From NCBI GenBank assembly GCA_043758775.1, contig JAYVMU010000050.1:1-8789 (forward strand): DNA of 8,789 nucleotides, read 5' to 3'. How positions within the stretch are numbered: the stretch's first letter is position 1; each line of letters begins with the position of its first letter. A program made the position numbers and the translations under genes. Below are positions 7,909 through 8,789 of this stretch, piece after piece. The notes below the pieces were generated by a model. It did not search any database, was not told the DNA's origin, and saw only the letters and a list, made by a program, of their open reading frames with translations. This stretch comes from JACMMS01 sp043758775. Its GTDB lineage: Bacteria > Pseudomonadota > Gammaproteobacteria > Burkholderiales > Methylophilaceae.

Positions 7909-8502
7909 ATGCAATACTACTTAGAATTAACCTTGATAAAAGACAGCGAAATCTCGCCGTACTTTATCTGGAGCAAACTATACACCCAAATTCACCTCGC
8001 CTTTGTAGAGCAAAAAGATGCAAACGGGCAAATAGTGTATGGCGTAAGTTTTCCTGAATACAAAACCGTGGAAGCCAAAGCCAAGAAAATTACACTATTG
8101 GGTTCTAAGTTACGCGTATTCGCCAATAGCATGCAAGCGTTAGAGCAGCTTAATCTCGATAAATGGCTAGAAAAGCTCACCGATTACGTGCATATTAAAT
8201 CTGCCAAACAGGTGGAAAATGCAACGCAATATGTAACTGTAAGCCGTTATCGCCCACAAGCAAGTGTTGGCAACCTCGCAAGGCGTTATGCAAGCAGGCA
8301 CAATGTGAGTTTAGACGATGCGCTAAAGCGGCTAGAAGGCTTTAATCAGAAATTAGAACCATACCCATACATTCAACTTAAAAGCTTGAGTGGTGGGAAT
8401 GATTTTAGTTTATGCATTAATCAGAAAGTTGCAGATAAACAAAACGCAGGTAAATTTTCAACCTACGGACTAAGCCCAACTAGCACAGTGCCGCATTGGT
8501 AA
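7909..8502 (+). CDS. csy4: Csy4 (Cas6f), crRNA-processing endoribonuclease
   Basis: A 197-residue Cas6f (187 in P. aeruginosa) that cuts pre-crRNA at the 3' base of each repeat hairpin and stays bound to it. Recalled alignment to P. aeruginosa Csy4: catalytic His29 is at the identical position (YTQIHLAF); catalytic Ser148 is Ser159 (LKSLSGG); Tyr176 is Tyr186 (STYGLS); Phe155 is Phe166. Between Tyr108 and Ser161 the match is gapless with an offset of 11, making Arg102 Arg113, phosphate-contacting Arg115 and Arg119 Arg126 and Arg130, and Gln104 Arg115. The last change faces repeat base 19, which here is G instead of A. The arginine-rich helix is less basic than in P. aeruginosa. The start follows GAGGAG by 6 nt and the csy3 stop by 3 nt, so it is the last operon gene. 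Confidence 0.96.
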   Translation: MQYYLELTLIKDSEISPYFIWSKLYTQIHLAFVEQKDANGQIVYGVSFPEYKTVEAKAKKITLLGSKLRVFANSMQALEQLNLDKWLEKLTDYVHIKSAKQVENATQYVTVSRYRPQASVGNLARRYASRHNVSLDDALKRLEGFNQKLEPYPYIQLKSLSGGNDFSLCINQKVADKQNAGKFSTYGLSPTSTVPHW

Positions 8503-8525
8503 GCCAATTTGACCAAAGTTTTTTT
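8496..8525 (+). terminator. Weak intrinsic-terminator-like hairpin at the end of the cas operon
   Basis: TTGGT (8496-8500, ending on the first base of the csy4 stop codon) can pair with ACCAA (8512-8516), and seven Ts follow at 8519-8525. The stem is only 5 bp with an 11-nt loop; an alternative hairpin ATTGG/CCAAT (8495-8508) competes. It could partly separate cas mRNA from the array, but it is weak. Confidence 0.25.
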
Positions 8526-8555
8526 CTCTTTAAAAAAATTGAATAAATACAACAA

Positions 8556-8619
8556 GTTATATCAAGACTAAAAATGGATGGTTAAAACCTAGAAATTAAC
8601 CGCAACGCCTTGATATAAC
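8556..8619. repeat. Perfect 11-bp inverted repeat in the leader
   Basis: GTTATATCAAG at 8556-8566 is repeated inverted as CTTGATATAAC at 8609-8619, with 42 nt between. A smaller inverted repeat, GGTTAA (8580-8585) and TTAACC (8596-8601), lies inside, slightly off centre. GACTAAAAA (8566-8574) also recurs inverted at 8625-8633. The arms carry the ATCAA core of IHF sites, so paired protein binding is likelier than an RNA hairpin, although T8 soon after the right arm also gives a terminator-like look. Confidence 0.8.
8603..8615 (-). promoter_or_regulatory. IHF-consensus site in the leader
   Basis: The minus strand reads TATCAAGGCGTTG, a full match to the IHF consensus WATCAANNNNTTR. It lies 29-41 bp before the first repeat. 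A partner on the other strand, TATCAAGACTAAA (8560-8572), matches 11 of 13 positions. IHF bending of the leader is required for spacer integration by type I-E and I-F Cas1-Cas2 complexes (established). Binding here is inferred. Confidence 0.6.
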
Positions 8620-8639
8620 AGTTTTTTTTAGTCTAAAAT
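8610..8639 (+). promoter_or_regulatory. Likely pre-crRNA promoter
   Basis: TTGATA (8610-8615; 5/6 to TTGACA) and TAAAAT (8634-8639; 5/6 to TATAAT) are 18 nt apart, the best sigma70-like pair in the leader. Transcription would begin around 8646, inside the first bases of repeat 1, still leaving most of its hairpin in the transcript. The -35 overlaps the IHF-like site, so IHF occupancy could compete with transcription. Confidence 0.45.
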
Positions 8640-8643
8640 TACT

Positions 8644-8789
8644 GTAAGCCGCCGCGCAGGCGGCTTAGAATATTTGACAATGCTGCATCAAAATCTATAA
8701 AGTGTAAGCCGCCGCGCAGACGGCTTAGAATCAAAGTGGAGATGCTGATGCGCCGTTAACTACGTAAGCCGCCGCGCAGGCGGCTTAGA
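8644..8789 (+). CRISPR. Type I-F CRISPR array, leader-proximal part (3 repeats, 2 spacers, runs off the window)
   Basis: Repeats start at 8644, 8704 and 8764, an exact 60-bp period, matching 28-bp repeats and 32-bp spacers of type I-F. Each repeat begins GTAAGCC and ends TTAGAAT; the third is cut at 26 nt by the window edge. Spacer 1 is 8672-8703 and spacer 2 is 8732-8763. The hairpin has 8-bp arms AAGCCGCC and GGCGGCTT around loop GCGCA, which keeps the G-N-R-N-A pattern of the P. aeruginosa loop GUGUA. Cutting after G20, as known for Csy4, would leave handle CUUAGAAU, against CUUAGAAA or CUAAGAAA elsewhere. Repeat 2 differs from repeats 1 and 3 by G17 to A, which creates a C9-A17 mismatch in the stem. 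The final T could instead belong to the spacers (27+33), since only two complete junctions are visible. Confidence 0.98.

Larger units (their letters stand above)
8503..8643 (+). promoter_or_regulatory. CRISPR leader
   Basis: A 141-bp AT-rich non-coding stretch between the csy4 stop and the first repeat, with A and T runs (T7 at 8519-8525, A7 at 8532-8538, T8 at 8622-8629). The repeat orientation (hairpin followed by CTTAGAA on the + strand) means the array is transcribed rightward, so this is the leader side, where new spacers enter. It contains the inverted repeat, the IHF-like site and the promoter listed separately. Leader identity follows from position and repeat polarity. Confidence 0.85.

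Noticed and set aside
854..8502. Type I-F2 or Tn7-associated I-F3 variant
   Set aside because: Cas2-3 is present with intact nuclease and helicase motifs, all four csy genes are separate and full length, and no tniQ or tns genes are seen.
8499..8505. GTAAGCC at the csy4 stop as a relic repeat
   Set aside because: The seven bases equal the start of the CRISPR repeat, but the following bases show no stem or TTAGAA tail, and the spacing to repeat 1 is not a multiple of 60.

Overview
The window holds one complete type I-F (Ypest/Csy) CRISPR-Cas interference operon on the + strand, followed by its leader and the first repeats of a CRISPR array that runs off the right edge. A broken vapBC toxin-antitoxin pair lies divergently to its left. 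The subtype call rests on gene order (cas2-3, csy1/cas8f, csy2/cas5f, csy3/cas7f, csy4/cas6f), on the Cas2-Cas3 fusion, and on repeats with an exact 60-bp period (28-bp repeat plus 32-bp spacer). The host is probably a gamma- or betaproteobacterium of moderate to low GC: I-F systems are concentrated there, and AGGAG-type ribosome binding sites precede the genes. Genus cannot be told from this sequence.

Layout: 1-179 has no gene I can support, only a short stretch resembling a tRNA anticodon arm. 180-763 (minus) is vapB followed by vapC, and vapC has an in-frame TGA at codon 14. 764-853 is the divergent intergenic region. 854-8502 is the cas operon, very tightly packed: gaps of 1 nt, a 4-nt overlap, 29 nt and 3 nt. 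8503-8643 is an AT-rich leader with an inverted repeat, a perfect match to the IHF consensus and a good sigma70-like promoter. 8644-8789 contains two full repeats, two spacers and a third repeat cut at 26 nt by the window end.

How it works (family knowledge): Csy4 cuts the array transcript in each repeat hairpin and stays on the crRNA 3' end. Six Csy3 copies coat the spacer, and Csy1-Csy2 hold the 5' handle and read the PAM. The complex then recruits Cas2-3 to degrade the target. cas1, which normally sits directly upstream of cas2-3, is absent from the 853 bases before it, although the leader keeps what looks like an adaptation element.

The most notable observations are: a matched change in Csy4 and in the repeat base it should read (Gln to Arg with A19 to G19); a repeat stem that continues three base pairs beyond the expected cut site; a ~68-residue N-terminal addition in Csy1 and loss of the PAM-wedge lysine; a ~57-residue insertion in Csy2; and cas1 missing while the leader is intact. 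Comparisons with Pseudomonas aeruginosa proteins are from memory, not from a computed alignment.
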